From Planctomycetota bacterium (GTDB lineage: Bacteria; Planctomycetota; Planctomycetia; Planctomycetales; Planctomycetaceae), in contig JAEZFD010000013.1 in NCBI GenBank assembly GCA_023417655.1, positions 1 to 64,000 of the forward strand: 64,000 bases of DNA, given 5' to 3'. This document shows, piece after piece, positions 7,578 to 18,405 of the stretch. Made by a program: the position numbers and the translations under genes. Each line of letters starts with the position of its first letter. Within the stretch, counting starts at the first letter, position 1. Below the pieces are notes generated by a model. The model ran no database searches. It was not told where the DNA came from and saw nothing but the letters and a program-made list of their open reading frames with translations.

Positions 7578-8246
7578 ATGATCCACGTCGAGTGCGTGAC
7601 AAAGAGCTATCATCACTCCTCCGGCCCGGTCTCGGTCCTGCGGGGAGTGACGTGCGATTTCCAGACTGGAAGCTGCTCGATCATTCTCGGTCCCTCTGGC
7701 AGTGGGAAGAGCACCCTTCTCTATTTGCTGGGTGCCCTCGACCGCCCAACCAGCGGTGAGATCTATATCGAGGGGCGTAGCGTGGGTGCCATGTCGACCA
7801 GCCAGCAGAACCAGTTCCGGCGCAGTGAAGTCGGATTCATCTTTCAGAGCTTTAATCTGCTCAGCAACCTGAACGCTCTCGACAACGTTCTTGTTCCATT
7901 CATTCCCGCCGGAATCTCACCTGCATTGAAGAAGCGGGCGGGAGAACTGCTCGATCGGGTTGGTCTTTGCAGCCGTTGGCACCACCGTCCTTCTCAGCTC
8001 TCCGGGGGGGAGCAACAGCGAGTCGCGATCGCCAGAGCGATCCTTAAATCGCCGCGTCTCATCCTCGCGGATGAACCGACAGGGGAACTCGATGGGGAAA
8101 CTGGCCAGCTGGTTTTCCAGCTTCTGCGTGAACTCCAGCAGGATCATGGAACAACATTGATCGTCGTTACGCATGACGACCGCTATCTGCTCCCGACTGA
8201 CCACATCTTTCGGATTGAGAGCGGACAGCTGATCTCGAAATCTTAG
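7578..8246 (+). CDS. ABC transporter ATP-binding protein, LolD/MacB type
   Basis: The 222-aa ATPase has Walker A (GPSGSGKST, residues 38-46), a Q-loop (FIFQSFNLL), the signature LSGGEQQR, Walker B ([12 protein letters not shown]) and the switch His (VVTHDD). The Asp after the Walker B Glu-Pro-Thr and the overall pattern match the LolD/MacB/FtsE subgroup, which powers lipoprotein release, macrolide export or mechanotransmission. An upstream in-frame start at 7527 would add 17 residues without homology. The ATG at 7578 fits the family start, with GGAG-like bases about 10 upstream. No permease gene is adjacent, so the partner must be encoded elsewhere. Confidence 0.9.
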   Translation: MIHVECVTKSYHHSSGPVSVLRGVTCDFQTGSCSIILGPSGSGKSTLLYLLGALDRPTSGEIYIEGRSVGAMSTSQQNQFRRSEVGFIFQSFNLLSNLNALDNVLVPFIPAGISPALKKRAGELLDRVGLCSRWHHRPSQLSGGEQQRVAIARAILKSPRLILADEPTGELDGETGQLVFQLLRELQQDHGTTLIVVTHDDRYLLPTDHIFRIESGQLISKS

Positions 8247-8634
8247 TTCCCTCAGTAGTTTCTTCAGGGTTTCGCGAGGTTCATTTCGCTCCTTATTGCG
8301 ACAAAATCCGCTTATCCCGTCGCAAAAGCGGGCGACAAGGCGCATTAAGGACTGAGTCCACAACGAGGCGTGTCGTACGAGCATTGGCCCGCCGGAGCGA
8401 TTTAATTTTCGCCCAATTTGCGGACAGAAGCCCGGGGAAGAAAACCGCATCTTGTCCCGCAAGTCAACATGGGATAGCATTTTTCCGAGACTGCATTCTG
8501 CCGGCCTGGCAGGAGAACTCACTCCTGCCGGACGGAGCGGTCCTGCGGATTCTCTTTTCAATACCACGGACCAATGCGGGGGACTGCCCTCATTGTTTGT
8601 GCAAAAGTGAGCTCGAACCTTACAGGCAAATAGT
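8247..8634. other. Intergenic region before prc
   Basis: No gene, clear terminator or promoter could be assigned. An ORF at 8384-8653 looks like a chance frame. Confidence 0.4.
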
Positions 8635-10701
8635 ATGGCTTCTCTCGACGTGATCCGCGTCCGGCGTTTTACGGCCGTGGCACTTCTGATCCTCGGCCTG
8701 TCGACCGCGTTCACACAACGGCTGTCGTCTGCTGATCCAACTGATCAGGAAACTTCCCGTCTGGTTTCTCGCATGGTTCCCCGGTTTCACCTGAGCCGCG
8801 GAGAGATCAATGACCAGACATCGAGCATTCTTCTGGACAGCTTCCTGAAGAACCTTGACCCACAGAAGATGTACTTCCTCAAGTCTGACATCGACGAGTT
8901 TGAACCTTACCGCACGGTGCTGGATGACGATGTCAAAGCCGGCGACATGCGGTTCTGTTATCTCGTGTTCGACCGTTACCGAAAGCGGGTCGATGCACAG
9001 ATGGAGATCATTCACAAGCTCGTCGCTGCCGATCACGACTTTTCTGTCGACGAGTTCATCGAAGTCGACTCCAAGAAACTGGGATGGTGCACAACTCAGG
9101 ACGAACTCAATGAGCGCTGGCGCAAACGGGTGAAGTTCGACCTGCTGCAGTTCAAACTCGATGGCAAGACCATGGAGGAAGCACGGGAACGACTGGATAA
9201 GCGTTACCGCAATGCTCAGCAGATTGTCGATCAGTACACCCCGTCTGAACAACTGGAAATCTTCCTGACGACGCTGACTCAGTGCTTCGATCCACACTCA
9301 ACATACATGTCACCTCAGAGTTGGGAAGACTTTGAAATCCAACTGCGACTGAGCCTCGACGGCATCGGCGCCGCCCTGCGAGCTGATGATGGTTACACCG
9401 TTGTGGCTGAGATCGTTCCCGGAGGTGCCGCCGCCGAAGAAGGTTCCCTGAAGGTCGGTGACAAGATCACCGGCGTCGGTCAGGACACCAAAGGCGAGAT
9501 CGTTGAAACCTATCGAATGAAGCTCAGCGACGTCGTTCGCATGATTCGCGGGCAGCGTGGAACGATCGTCCGCCTGCAGGTTACCCCTGCAAACGGCGGA
9601 GAAACGAAGGTCATCACACTGACCCGGAAGAAGATTGAACTGAAGGAATCGGAAGTCAAAGGCGAGATCATCGACACCCAGGATCGTCTGGGACGACCCG
9701 GTCGCGTCGGAGTCATCAGCCTGCCGACCTTCTACCGTGACTTCGCCGGAGCCCAAGGGGGCGGGCAGTTCAAAAGTGCGGCCGCCGACGTGGCTGCCGT
9801 TCTGGATGACTTCGAACGCAAAGGGGGAGTCGACGTGATCGTCGTCGACCTGAGAAACAACGGCGGCGGAGCTCTCGCAGAAGCTGTCGAAGTTTCCGGG
9901 CACTTCATCGATCGCGGCCCAGTGGTTCAGGTGAAAGAACCATCCGGAAGTGTTCAGTCTTATGAAGACCGTGAACCTGGCGTGAAAACCACCAAGCCAC
10001 TGGTCGTGATTGACAATCGGCTCTCGGCTTCGGCCTCGGAGATCTTCGCCGGCGTGATCAAGGACTACAAACGTGGTCTGATCGTCGGTGACACAACCAC
10101 TCACGGAAAAGGAACTGTTCAGAATCTGATGGATGTCGCTCCGCGGCAGCCGTTCAGCCTGCTGAAACAGGGCGATCGCGGCAAGCTGAAATTAACGATT
10201 CAGCAGTTCTATCGCGTCAACGGCGATAGCACCCAGAATCTGGGCGTCACGTCAGACGTGGTCCTGCCATCGCTGATCGATCATTGGGACATTGGCGAAG
10301 CCTCGCTGGATCGCGCTCTGCCGTTCGACTCAGTGCCTCCGGTGAAATATTCCGAAGGACGCATGGTGAACCCAGAGATGATCACCACCCTTCAGAAAGC
10401 CAGCGAAGCCCGGGTCGCAAAGACTCCAGACTTCCAGAAACTGAACCGGTCAATTGAACGGTATCTCGCCAAGAAAGACCGGACTCTGCTGCCTCTCAAT
10501 GAAGCTGAAGCCCGGAAAGAGCGGGCTGACGACGAAGTTGCCAAGAAGGAAACCGAAGATATCGAAGCCGCTGAAACGAAAACGCCAAAGGCCGGGGAGC
10601 CCATCTTCCCGAAGCGATTCTATGAGGACGAAGTGCTGAACATCGCACTCGACTATGTCTCGCTCCTGAATGGCAGCGTGACTTCGACCAAGCGTCCGTA
10701 A
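8635..10701 (+). CDS. prc: Carboxy-terminal processing (tail-specific) protease
   Basis: The 688-aa length matches Prc/Tsp of Escherichia coli (682 aa), a periplasmic S41 serine protease that degrades proteins from the C terminus. An N-terminal signal segment (about residues 10-32) precedes the N-terminal helical domain that wraps the protease. The PDZ domain (about 238-325) has the LDGIGAAL start. The catalytic dyad is visible as Ser466 in SASASE and Lys492 in HGKGTVQ. A charged C-terminal domain follows (about 585-688). The start has a weak ribosome site (AGG ten bases upstream). A strong terminator follows, so the gene is probably a single transcription unit. Confidence 0.93.
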   Translation: MASLDVIRVRRFTAVALLILGLSTAFTQRLSSADPTDQETSRLVSRMVPRFHLSRGEINDQTSSILLDSFLKNLDPQKMYFLKSDIDEFEPYRTVLDDDVKAGDMRFCYLVFDRYRKRVDAQMEIIHKLVAADHDFSVDEFIEVDSKKLGWCTTQDELNERWRKRVKFDLLQFKLDGKTMEEARERLDKRYRNAQQIVDQYTPSEQLEIFLTTLTQCFDPHSTYMSPQSWEDFEIQLRLSLDGIGAALRADDGYTVVAEIVPGGAAAEEGSLKVGDKITGVGQDTKGEIVETYRMKLSDVVRMIRGQRGTIVRLQVTPANGGETKVITLTRKKIELKESEVKGEIIDTQDRLGRPGRVGVISLPTFYRDFAGAQGGGQFKSAAADVAAVLDDFERKGGVDVIVVDLRNNGGGALAEAVEVSGHFIDRGPVVQVKEPSGSVQSYEDREPGVKTTKPLVVIDNRLSASASEIFAGVIKDYKRGLIVGDTTTHGKGTVQNLMDVAPRQPFSLLKQGDRGKLKLTIQQFYRVNGDSTQNLGVTSDVVLPSLIDHWDIGEASLDRALPFDSVPPVKYSEGRMVNPEMITTLQKASEARVAKTPDFQKLNRSIERYLAKKDRTLLPLNEAEARKERADDEVAKKETEDIEAAETKTPKAGEPIFPKRFYEDEVLNIALDYVSLLNGSVTSTKRP

Positions 10702-10757
10702 ACGGGAGGGTTGCGGCCTCCTCATCACGGACCGGATTTCATCACACGCTACTCTCG

Positions 10758-10788
10758 GGCGGTCAGATCAGTTCTGACCGCCTTTTTT
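10758..10788 (+). terminator. Rho-independent terminator of prc
   Basis: A perfect 10-bp stem (GGCGGTCAGA with TCTGACCGCC), five-base loop and six T residues, 57 bases after the prc stop. Confidence 0.92.
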
Positions 10789-11343
10789 CGTTCTGGCGCA
10801 CATCAATGCTCAAACGACCGGCTTTCACGAGAAGTCACACGGGCGCAACAGCTTAGAGAAGAACCTCTTTGCAAGAATCCCGGAGCAAGGGGGAGCGACT
10901 CCGGGATCCGCCCGCGGGTCGAAGGGAAAAGGTTGGACTTCACCCCCTTCCCGGGCTATCATTTCAGGTGCATCTGATTCGATCTGAATGCTCTGCCAGT
11001 GCAAGACTTATGCAGGGAAGGTCGTTCAGCTGTGCGTTGTTCGTTCCCACCTGACTCGCCTGCCTCAACACTCCATCATGACCGATTGTCTGACTTCCAA
11101 TTGCGTGAATTCCAACTGAGTCCGTCGGCAGACTTGTCCTTCACTTTCTTCTCAGGGGATCGGTCGATCAAGGGTCAGCGGAACATCAACAGTTCAGCGA
11201 AATCAGTGCATCGAACAGATTCGACATTAATCCGAGAAACGTGAGTTCCACAACCATGTCATCGGAGCGGGCCTGCAGAGAGCGTTCCCCAAAGTAATTC
11301 AATCGAACAACCCGTTGACGGTTCTGTTCCACAGGCGTGATTG
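10789..11343. other. Intergenic region upstream of the DUF1592 gene
   Basis: About 550 bases without a convincing gene. It contains a perfect 9-bp inverted repeat (ATCCCGGAG at 10877-10885 and CTCCGGGAT at 10899-10907) without a T run, which may be an operator or a transcript structure. The promoter of the following operon is presumably here, but I cannot fix it. Confidence 0.45.
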
Positions 11344-14019
11344 ATGCGTGTCACCTGTCCACATTGCGGAACTCGTTTTCAAGTCCGGGCAGAAGCTGCG
11401 GGCAAACGGGGACGATGTCCCAATGAAGAGTGCAAGCAAATCATCACCGTCCCGCTGACGGAAGCGACCCCAAACCCTGGCCCGGCCCGTCCTGCTCAGA
11501 AGCGGCCGACGACGGCAGCGAAGCCACGTCGTTCACCTCCGCCGGAAGTGATCGTTCCACAGGTTCACCACGTGCGTCCTGTAAAACCGGCCGTGCGGAA
11601 GAAGAAATCCAAACCGAAAAAAAGCGACGGGATTTCTCTCTCAGCAATCATCGGTGGCTGTGCACTGCTGCTGGTCGTTGCCGCTGGGATCATGCTGAGC
11701 CGCCCCTCTTCCGTGACATCCGAACTACACGCGGCGGTAGAACCCGCTGCCCCGGCGGCAACTGCCCCCAGCTATGCAGATGACCTGCTTCCATTTATGA
11801 AGGCCTATTGCGCCGACTGTCACGCCAATGGGTCTCAGGAAGGGGACTTCGCCTATGATCGCTATGCCGGGCTCGCCGCGCTGAAGAACGATCGCATGAT
11901 CTGGACGAAGGTCCTCAAGCTGATCAAGGTCGGCGCAATGCCACCTCCCGACTCTGCTCAACCCAGCGCTGAAGAACGGGACCGTGCGATTGCGTGGCTC
12001 GATCATCAGCTGTTCTATGTTGATTGCAACGCTGACCAGAATCCCGGTCGAGTGACCGTTAAACGGTTAAATCGCACGGAATACAACAACACGGTCAATG
12101 ACCTGCTGGGAATCAACTTCCGTCCCGCAGATGACTTCCCGTCTGACGATGTCGGACACGGTTTTGACAACATCGGTGACGTCCTCACTGTTCCGCCATT
12201 GCTGATGGAAAAGTATCTCGCCGCAGCAGAGATGATCAGCGAGAAAGTCATTCCGACAGGCAGCCCTGTGTATGCTCGTCGCCACGTGACCGGCGACAAG
12301 CTTAAGCCGGATGGCAAAGCTGCCATTCCTTCCGGGGACCACCTGACGTTCGTTTCCGGGGCTCAGGCAACACACGAATTTGACGTTCCCCGAAAGGGAA
12401 AATACAAGCTGAAAATCTCGGCGCGCCAGGACAAGGCCGGTCCTGACGACGCCAAGATGGAAGTCAAACTGGCCGGGAAAACCATCAAGACGATCTCCGT
12501 CGAGAAAGCCAAAGGCTACGATCTCTTCACGCTTGATCTCGAAGTACCTGCAGGCAAACAGAAGTTCGCCATCGCCTTCACCAACGACTTCTACGACGAA
12601 AAAGCAAAGAACGGAAAAGACCGGAATTTGCATGTGGAGTTCATCGAGCTCGAAGGGCCGATGGAAGTCACCAATGTGGAACGCCAGAAGTTCCTGCTGA
12701 CCCGCGTCGTGCCGGGCATGAACAAAACTCCTGCGGAGGCAGCCAAGGAGAATCTCGAGACATTTCTGCCCAAGGCCTTCCGACGTGCCGTCACGTCTGA
12801 TGAGATCAACCGCTATGCCGGTCTGACTCAGACGATGGTTGATCGGGGCGAAAGCTTTGATCAAGCAATGCGGGTCACGCTGCAGGCGATTCTCATCTCT
12901 CCTCACTTCCTGTTCCGCGTGGAAGGAGGTCGACGCATCGAAGGGCAGACCGAGATGCTGGATGACTATGCACTTGCGTCGCGGCTCTCTTACTTCCTGT
13001 GGAGCAGCATGCCGGATGATGAGCTGTTCCAACTCGCGAAAGAGAACAAGCTGCATGAACGCGAAGTTCTCCGCAAGCAGACGGAACGGCTGCTGAACAG
13101 CCCGCGATCTTCTGCGATGACCGCCAACTTTGCCGGGCAATGGCTGGGATTACGCAAACTGACCACGAACGAAGTCGATCCTGACGCCAAGCTCTATCCG
13201 GAGTTTACGAAAGAAATTCGGCTCGATTTGTGGAAAGAAACCGAGACGTTCTTCGATGGCGTCGTCCGCAACAACTCCAGCATCTACGACCTACTCGACG
13301 GAAAATACACCTTCCTGAACGAGCGGCTGGCCAAGTTTTACGGAGTGGCCGGGGTGACCGGTCCTGAGTTCCGGCGAGTCGATTTCAAAGACGAACCACG
13401 CGCCGGGGTTCTGACACAAGGCAGTGTCCTCACCTTGACGAGTTATCCAGACCGAACCAGTCCTGTCAAACGCGGGGAATGGGTCCTCGCGAATCTGCTA
13501 GGGGATGCTCCTCCGGAAGCTCCGCCGCAGGTTCCGGCTCTCGATCAGACATCGAAATCCAACCCCAACCTGACATTCCGCCAGCAGTTAGAGCTTCACA
13601 GAGCCGACCCTGGTTGCGCCTCATGCCACAAGGAAATGGACGCCATCGGGTTCGGAATGCAGACTTTTGATGCCGTCGGACGCTTCCGCACGAAAGAAGG
13701 CCCGCATCCCGTGGACGCAAGTGGAATGCTGCCGTCCGGGGAGGCGTTTAACGGTCCTTTGGAATTGATTTCGATTCTCCGCAAGCAAAAGTCCCGATTT
13801 GGTCGATGCCTGACAGAGAAAATGCTGACTTATGCGTTAGGCCGTGGTGTAGAATGGTATGATCGCTGCACCGTGGACCAGATTATGACTCGACTGGAGC
13901 AGGATGACCGGATGTCCACACTCATTTTCGGGATTGTGGAATCGGCTCCTTTCCAGTCCAGAACCTACCGAGGCGTGCCCTCTGGCGGCGCAGGACAATC
14001 CGTCGCCAGCACACCTTAA
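11344..14019 (+). CDS. DUF1592-family planctomycete cytochrome with zinc ribbon
   Basis: The 891-aa protein belongs to the planctomycete family built of DUF1587, DUF1592, DUF1588 and DUF1585 domains with a cytochrome-like start. Order: zinc ribbon at residues 5-30 (CPHC...CPNEEC), a Pro/Lys-rich linker, one membrane helix (about 97-119), a heme-c site CADCH at 156-160, DUF1587 (VKRLNRTEYNNTVNDLLG), a carbohydrate-binding-like region (about 320-440), DUF1592, and DUF1588 with a second CxxCH (CASCH, 758-762), then DUF1585. The biochemical role of the family is not established; an extracytoplasmic redox function is inferred from the heme sites. ATG at 11344 is preferred over the TTG at 11341. 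It forms a pair with the DUF1552 gene. Confidence 0.9.
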   Translation: MRVTCPHCGTRFQVRAEAAGKRGRCPNEECKQIITVPLTEATPNPGPARPAQKRPTTAAKPRRSPPPEVIVPQVHHVRPVKPAVRKKKSKPKKSDGISLSAIIGGCALLLVVAAGIMLSRPSSVTSELHAAVEPAAPAATAPSYADDLLPFMKAYCADCHANGSQEGDFAYDRYAGLAALKNDRMIWTKVLKLIKVGAMPPPDSAQPSAEERDRAIAWLDHQLFYVDCNADQNPGRVTVKRLNRTEYNNTVNDLLGINFRPADDFPSDDVGHGFDNIGDVLTVPPLLMEKYLAAAEMISEKVIPTGSPVYARRHVTGDKLKPDGKAAIPSGDHLTFVSGAQATHEFDVPRKGKYKLKISARQDKAGPDDAKMEVKLAGKTIKTISVEKAKGYDLFTLDLEVPAGKQKFAIAFTNDFYDEKAKNGKDRNLHVEFIELEGPMEVTNVERQKFLLTRVVPGMNKTPAEAAKENLETFLPKAFRRAVTSDEINRYAGLTQTMVDRGESFDQAMRVTLQAILISPHFLFRVEGGRRIEGQTEMLDDYALASRLSYFLWSSMPDDELFQLAKENKLHEREVLRKQTERLLNSPRSSAMTANFAGQWLGLRKLTTNEVDPDAKLYPEFTKEIRLDLWKETETFFDGVVRNNSSIYDLLDGKYTFLNERLAKFYGVAGVTGPEFRRVDFKDEPRAGVLTQGSVLTLTSYPDRTSPVKRGEWVLANLLGDAPPEAPPQVPALDQTSKSNPNLTFRQQLELHRADPGCASCHKEMDAIGFGMQTFDAVGRFRTKEGPHPVDASGMLPSGEAFNGPLELISILRKQKSRFGRCLTEKMLTYALGRGVEWYDRCTVDQIMTRLEQDDRMSTLIFGIVESAPFQSRTYRGVPSGGAGQSVASTP

Positions 14020-14123
14020 CGCCGCAGATGACAGCTCTGACTTGAGAAACGTGATTCGTCACTCTTCTCAAATCAAACTCCCCCACCGTTTGAGTTTCAA
14101 GAACCAGTGAAAGGGATACCGAC

Positions 14124-15443
14124 ATGCAACCACTCGCCCGACGGACAGTACTGAAGGGGCTGGGAGCCAGTCTGGCTTTACCGATTCTGGATGCAATGGT
14201 CCCGAAAGCAGCATGGGCGGCCCCCGAGAAGTTGGCTGCCACCCGAATGGCCTTCATCTATGTGCCAAACGGGGCCATCATGCAGGACTGGACACCTCAG
14301 GCGGAAGGAAAGAGCTTCGAGCTGTCGAAAACGCTGTCGCCACTGGCCGAGCACCGCTCTGACCTGCTGGTCCTTTCAGGACTCGCCCACAACCTTGCGC
14401 GGGCTCACGGAGACGGAGCCGGAGATCACGCCCGGGATTCGGCAGTGTTCCTCACCGGAGCACGACCACGGAAATCGGATTCAGATATTCAGGTCGGTCA
14501 GTCAGTCGACCAGTTCGCCGCTGAGCGGATCGGACGCGACAGTCGTCTCCCCTCTCTGGAACTGGGAACAGAAGCCGGTCGACAGGCAGGTCGCTGTGAT
14601 TCCGGTTACGGCTGTGCATACCAGTCCAACATCTCCTGGAAGTCGGCGACGACTCCGATGGCGAAAGAAATTCGCCCACAGGCCGTTTTCGAGCGGATGT
14701 TCGGCGGAGACCTGGATCCCAAAGTTCAGGCCAAACGAGCGTTCTTCCGTCAGAGCATCCTGGACTTCGTTGCTGATGATGCCAGCCAGCTTTCCAAGCG
14801 ACTGGGCGCCAGTGACAAGCACAAGATGGATGAATACTTCACCAGCGTCCGGGAAATCGAACAGCGGATCGATCGCGCCGGCAAGAAGCTCCCTGATGCA
14901 CCGAAGATGGACCTGCCAGAAGGCGTTCCGAGCGACTTCGCGATGCACGTCAAACTGATGTATGACCTGATGCTGGTCGCGTTCCAGACGGACACCACCC
15001 GGATCTCCACCCTGATGCTCGCCAACTCAGGCAGCAACAGGAAGTACATGGAGCTGGGAGTCGCGGAAGGTCACCACCAGATCTCGCATCACCAGAATGA
15101 AAAAGACAAGATCGCGAAACTGCAGAAGATCGACCAATACATGGTCGAGCAGTTTGCTTACTTCCTGAAGCGAATGAAGGCGACCAAGGAAGGCGACAGC
15201 AACCTGCTGGCGAACTCCATGATCATGTACGGCGGAGCGATCGCGGATCCAAACCGCCATGCCCATCACGACCTGCCGATCCTCCTCGCCGGTCAAGGCG
15301 GCGGGAACATCGACACCGGTCGTCACCTGCGGGTTCCGAAAGAGACCCCAGTCAGCAACGTGTTCGTCTCGATGCTGCAGGCGTTGAAGATCAATGTCGA
15401 CTCGTTCGGAGACAGCAATGGAAAGCTTTCCCTGAAAGCGTAG
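14124..15443 (+). CDS. DUF1552 protein with Tat signal
   Basis: The 439-aa protein starts with a twin-arginine signal (ARRTVLKGLGASLALP) and cleavage is expected after the AAWA segment near residue 30. The body matches DUF1552, which in planctomycetes is nearly always encoded directly after a DUF1592/DUF1588 protein, as here (104-base gap). Tat export suggests a folded protein, perhaps with a cofactor, and its partner carries c-type heme motifs, so the two probably work together outside the cytoplasm. The reaction is unknown. The sequence GAAAGGG about 14 bases upstream may be its ribosome site. A strong terminator follows. Confidence 0.9.
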   Translation: MQPLARRTVLKGLGASLALPILDAMVPKAAWAAPEKLAATRMAFIYVPNGAIMQDWTPQAEGKSFELSKTLSPLAEHRSDLLVLSGLAHNLARAHGDGAGDHARDSAVFLTGARPRKSDSDIQVGQSVDQFAAERIGRDSRLPSLELGTEAGRQAGRCDSGYGCAYQSNISWKSATTPMAKEIRPQAVFERMFGGDLDPKVQAKRAFFRQSILDFVADDASQLSKRLGASDKHKMDEYFTSVREIEQRIDRAGKKLPDAPKMDLPEGVPSDFAMHVKLMYDLMLVAFQTDTTRISTLMLANSGSNRKYMELGVAEGHHQISHHQNEKDKIAKLQKIDQYMVEQFAYFLKRMKATKEGDSNLLANSMIMYGGAIADPNRHAHHDLPILLAGQGGGNIDTGRHLRVPKETPVSNVFVSMLQALKINVDSFGDSNGKLSLKA

Positions 15444-15483
15444 TCCGGCTTCGTAGGTCATTCATCGACAGCTGAAGAATCGA

Positions 15484-15523
15484 AAGCCCCTCTGGTCGCC
15501 CGTGCTGCCAGAGGGGCTTTTTT
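15484..15523 (+). terminator. Terminator of the DUF1592-DUF1552 operon
   Basis: A 12-bp stem (AAGCCCCTCTGG with CCAGAGGGGCTT) with a 12-base loop followed by T residues, 40 bases after the DUF1552 stop and before the convergent gyrA. Confidence 0.9.
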
Positions 15524-15633
15524 GCTGACTCAGCACATAGAACGGTCACAAAAAAGCTGGGCGATTCCCGCAGCTGGTGACTGCTGAGAACCGCCCGGAA
15601 TTGTTCGATCGATGATCGCCTCGAAGAGAAGAA

Positions 15634-18405
15634 CTACTCAGCTGGAGCCGGTGCTGGAGCAGCCTGATCTTCACTGGAATCCTCGTCCGCGACTTCAGCC
15701 GGGATGCGGGCCAGCGAGACGAGCTTGTCATCTTCATCGAGACGCATCACTCGCACGCCTTGCGTATTTCGCCCGATCACGTTGATGTCCGTCGCACGAA
15801 TTCGCTGGATCTTACCGGAGGTCGACATCATCAGGATGTCATCGCCGTCCGTGACGGCCAGCACACCGATGACCTGACCGTTGCGGCTGGTGGTCTTGAT
15901 ATCACGGACCCCTTTGCCGCCCCGTTTCTGACGACGGTAACGCATTCCGCTACTTGCAGAAGCACCGGCCTCTTCACTACCGGCTTCAGCGGTTGCATCG
16001 TCCCCGGCAGGAGTTGTTCCTTCAGTGGTCTCGGACACATCCTCTTCCGCACCGGAGTCGAGGTCTCCGACACCGAAGGGAGTTCGCTTCCCGTAACCAT
16101 TTTCGCAGATCGTCAGCAGTGTCATGTTCTCATCTGCAATGACCATTCCGACGACGGTGTCACCTTTACTGAGCGAGATCCCCTTCACGCCCATCGTGTT
16201 TCGGCCCATCGGTCGGGCATCAGACTCGGTAAAGCGAATCGTCATCCCGGTGGCTGTGCTGAGCACAACATCCTGACCGGCGGCGACTTTCACGACGTCA
16301 ATCAGTTCATCGCCTTCGTCCAGCTTAATGGCGATGATGCCTCCCTTCATCGGGCGGCTGTAAGCAGAAAGAACCGTCTTCTTCACGATTCCCTGCTGGG
16401 TCGCCATGAGCAGGAAGTGCTGATCATCGAACTCACGGACATCGATACAGTCCTGCACGCGCTCGCCTTCTCCCAGATTCAGGAGATTCACGAGAGCGCG
16501 GCCCTTGGCAGTCCGGGCCTGTAGCGGCAAGTCATAGACCTTGTGCCAATAGACCTTGCCGAAGTTTGTGAAGAACAACAGCCAGCTGTGCGTGCTCGAA
16601 ACAAACAGGTGTTCCACGGGATCTTCGTCGTCGCTTTTGGCACCTTTAATGCCTCTTCCGCCACGATTCTGAGCCTGATACATCGACAGCGGGGTCCGCT
16701 TGATGTAGCCACGCTGTGAAAGCGTGACGACCATCGGCTCTTCGGTAATCAGTTCGCCGCGGTCGACATCGGTCAGTTCTTCCTCAGAGATTTCCGTACG
16801 ACGGGGCGATGTGTACTTCGCCTTCAGCACTTCCATCTCGCTCCGGATTTCCGCGCGGATGTGAGCGGGGTCCGACAGCAGGTGCAGGTAGCCGAAGATG
16901 TCTTCCAGCAGTTCGCTGTGCTCGCCCTGCAGATTCTCTCGCTCCAGGTTTGCCAGCGAACCGAGCTGCATGCTGACAATCGCTTCAGACTGGTTGACCG
17001 AAAGCGAATAGTTTTCGGCCTGGCCATGTTCCTGAAGGAAGATCGAGAAGCCTTGCTCGCCGAGGGCACGGGCGACCAGTTCTGCCGGCATCTGAATGTG
17101 CTGCAGGCGGACCTTCGCTTCGGCCCGACTTGGAGACGACCGGATCGTCTGGATGATCTGGTCGATGTCGATCTGGGCGATCAACATCCCTTCAACGGTG
17201 TGCTTCCGCTTGCGGGCTTCTGACAGCTGGAACTCAGTTCGCCGCCGGATCACTTCTTCGCGATGGCGAATGAATTCTTCAATGAACTGCTTAATGTTCA
17301 GCGTCTGGGGACGATTTCCGACCAGAGCCAGCAGAATCACCGAAACCGTTGTCTGCAGCGGCGAATACTTATAGAGCTGATTCAGGACGATTTCCCGATC
17401 AGCATCCCGCTTCAGATAGATGTGCAGGCGGACCTGCCAGCTCGGAGTCTTGCGGTCGGTGTAGTCGACGACCCGCGAAATTCCTTCGATCTTGTCGTCT
17501 TTGATCAGCTCTTCGAGCTTCGATTTGATGCGGTCGCGGCTGTCGAGATACGGGATCTCTTTCACCACGATCACTTCAGTGTTCTTCTCGGTCTCGAACT
17601 CGACCTTGGCCCGCAGAGTCAGCGTCGACCGACCGGTGCGGTAACCCTGCAGAATTCCATATCGACCGCAGATCACGCCCCCGGTCGGGAAGTCCGGGCC
17701 GGGCAGCACGTTCATGATCTCTTCGATGCTGACATCGGGCTGATCGATGGTCAGCATGATGGCTTCAGCGACTTCGCCGAGATTGTGCGGAGGAATGCTG
17801 GTCGCCATCCCGACCGCGATTCCCTGCGAACCGTTCACCAGCAGGTTCGGGTATCGCGAGGGGAGAACCACCGGCTCTTCACCGCGCTGGTCGTACGTCG
17901 GAATGAAATCGACGGTCTGCCGCTGCAGATCGTCCAGCATTTCCGAGGCCGCTGACGAAAGGCGGGCTTCGGTGTAACGCATGGCCGCCGGGCCGAGACC
18001 GGCGATCGAACCGAAGTTCCCCTGCTTGTCGATCAACGTCTCGCGCATGACCCATTCCTGGGCCAGACGCACGAGTGTTGGATAAATCACCTGCTCGCCG
18101 TGCGGGTGATAGTTCCCTGAGGTATCCCCGGAGATCTTGGCGCATTTAATTCGGGCAGACGCAGGCCCAAGGTTGAGGTCGTTCATCGCGACCAGAATTC
18201 GCCGCTGAGCCGGCTTCAGGCCGTCACGCACGTCTGGCAGAGCGCGGCTGACGATGACGGACATCGCGTACGTCAGGTAGCTCTGCTGCATTTCATCGCG
18301 AATATCGAGATCTTCAATCGCTCGATGGGCGAGGCCGGTTTCCTCAGGAATGTCGAACGAATCTTCGGGATTCTCAGAGTCGGATGGGGGAATTCCGTTC
18401 GACAA
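15634..18405 (-). CDS. gyrA: DNA gyrase subunit A
   Basis: GyrA cuts and rejoins DNA to introduce negative supercoils with GyrB. The catalytic tyrosine is Tyr144 in AAMRYTEAR. The quinolone region reads [12 protein letters not shown], so the positions equal to E. coli Ser83 and Asp87 are Gln105 and Pro109. The C-terminal beta-pinwheel holds the GyrA box as QKRGGKG, which separates it from ParC. Just before the box is an acidic, low-complexity insert of about 50 residues, and the C terminus is acidic as well. Start: the longest frame opens at GTG 18414, but AGGAG (18414-18418) overlaps that codon and lies 8 bases ahead of TTG 18405, so TTG is preferred (923 aa). Confidence 0.95.
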   Translation of the reverse strand: MSNGIPPSDSENPEDSFDIPEETGLAHRAIEDLDIRDEMQQSYLTYAMSVIVSRALPDVRDGLKPAQRRILVAMNDLNLGPASARIKCAKISGDTSGNYHPHGEQVIYPTLVRLAQEWVMRETLIDKQGNFGSIAGLGPAAMRYTEARLSSAASEMLDDLQRQTVDFIPTYDQRGEEPVVLPSRYPNLLVNGSQGIAVGMATSIPPHNLGEVAEAIMLTIDQPDVSIEEIMNVLPGPDFPTGGVICGRYGILQGYRTGRSTLTLRAKVEFETEKNTEVIVVKEIPYLDSRDRIKSKLEELIKDDKIEGISRVVDYTDRKTPSWQVRLHIYLKRDADREIVLNQLYKYSPLQTTVSVILLALVGNRPQTLNIKQFIEEFIRHREEVIRRRTEFQLSEARKRKHTVEGMLIAQIDIDQIIQTIRSSPSRAEAKVRLQHIQMPAELVARALGEQGFSIFLQEHGQAENYSLSVNQSEAIVSMQLGSLANLERENLQGEHSELLEDIFGYLHLLSDPAHIRAEIRSEMEVLKAKYTSPRRTEISEEELTDVDRGELITEEPMVVTLSQRGYIKRTPLSMYQAQNRGGRGIKGAKSDDEDPVEHLFVSSTHSWLLFFTNFGKVYWHKVYDLPLQARTAKGRALVNLLNLGEGERVQDCIDVREFDDQHFLLMATQQGIVKKTVLSAYSRPMKGGIIAIKLDEGDELIDVVKVAAGQDVVLSTATGMTIRFTESDARPMGRNTMGVKGISLSKGDTVVGMVIADENMTLLTICENGYGKRTPFGVGDLDSGAEEDVSETTEGTTPAGDDATAEAGSEEAGASASSGMRYRRQKRGGKGVRDIKTTSRNGQVIGVLAVTDGDDILMMSTSGKIQRIRATDINVIGRNTQGVRVMRLDEDDKLVSLARIPAEVADEDSSEDQAAPAPAPAE

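Noticed and set aside
12067..13140. A 357-codon minus-strand frame
   Set aside because: Antisense to the DUF1592 protein, whose domains are recognisable.
15760..16524. A 254-codon frame on the plus strand inside gyrA
   Set aside because: Antisense to the gyrase C-terminal domain, which is clearly coding; codon pattern mirrors gyrA.
17263..17955. A 230-codon frame on the plus strand inside gyrA
   Set aside because: Antisense shadow of the GyrA catalytic region.
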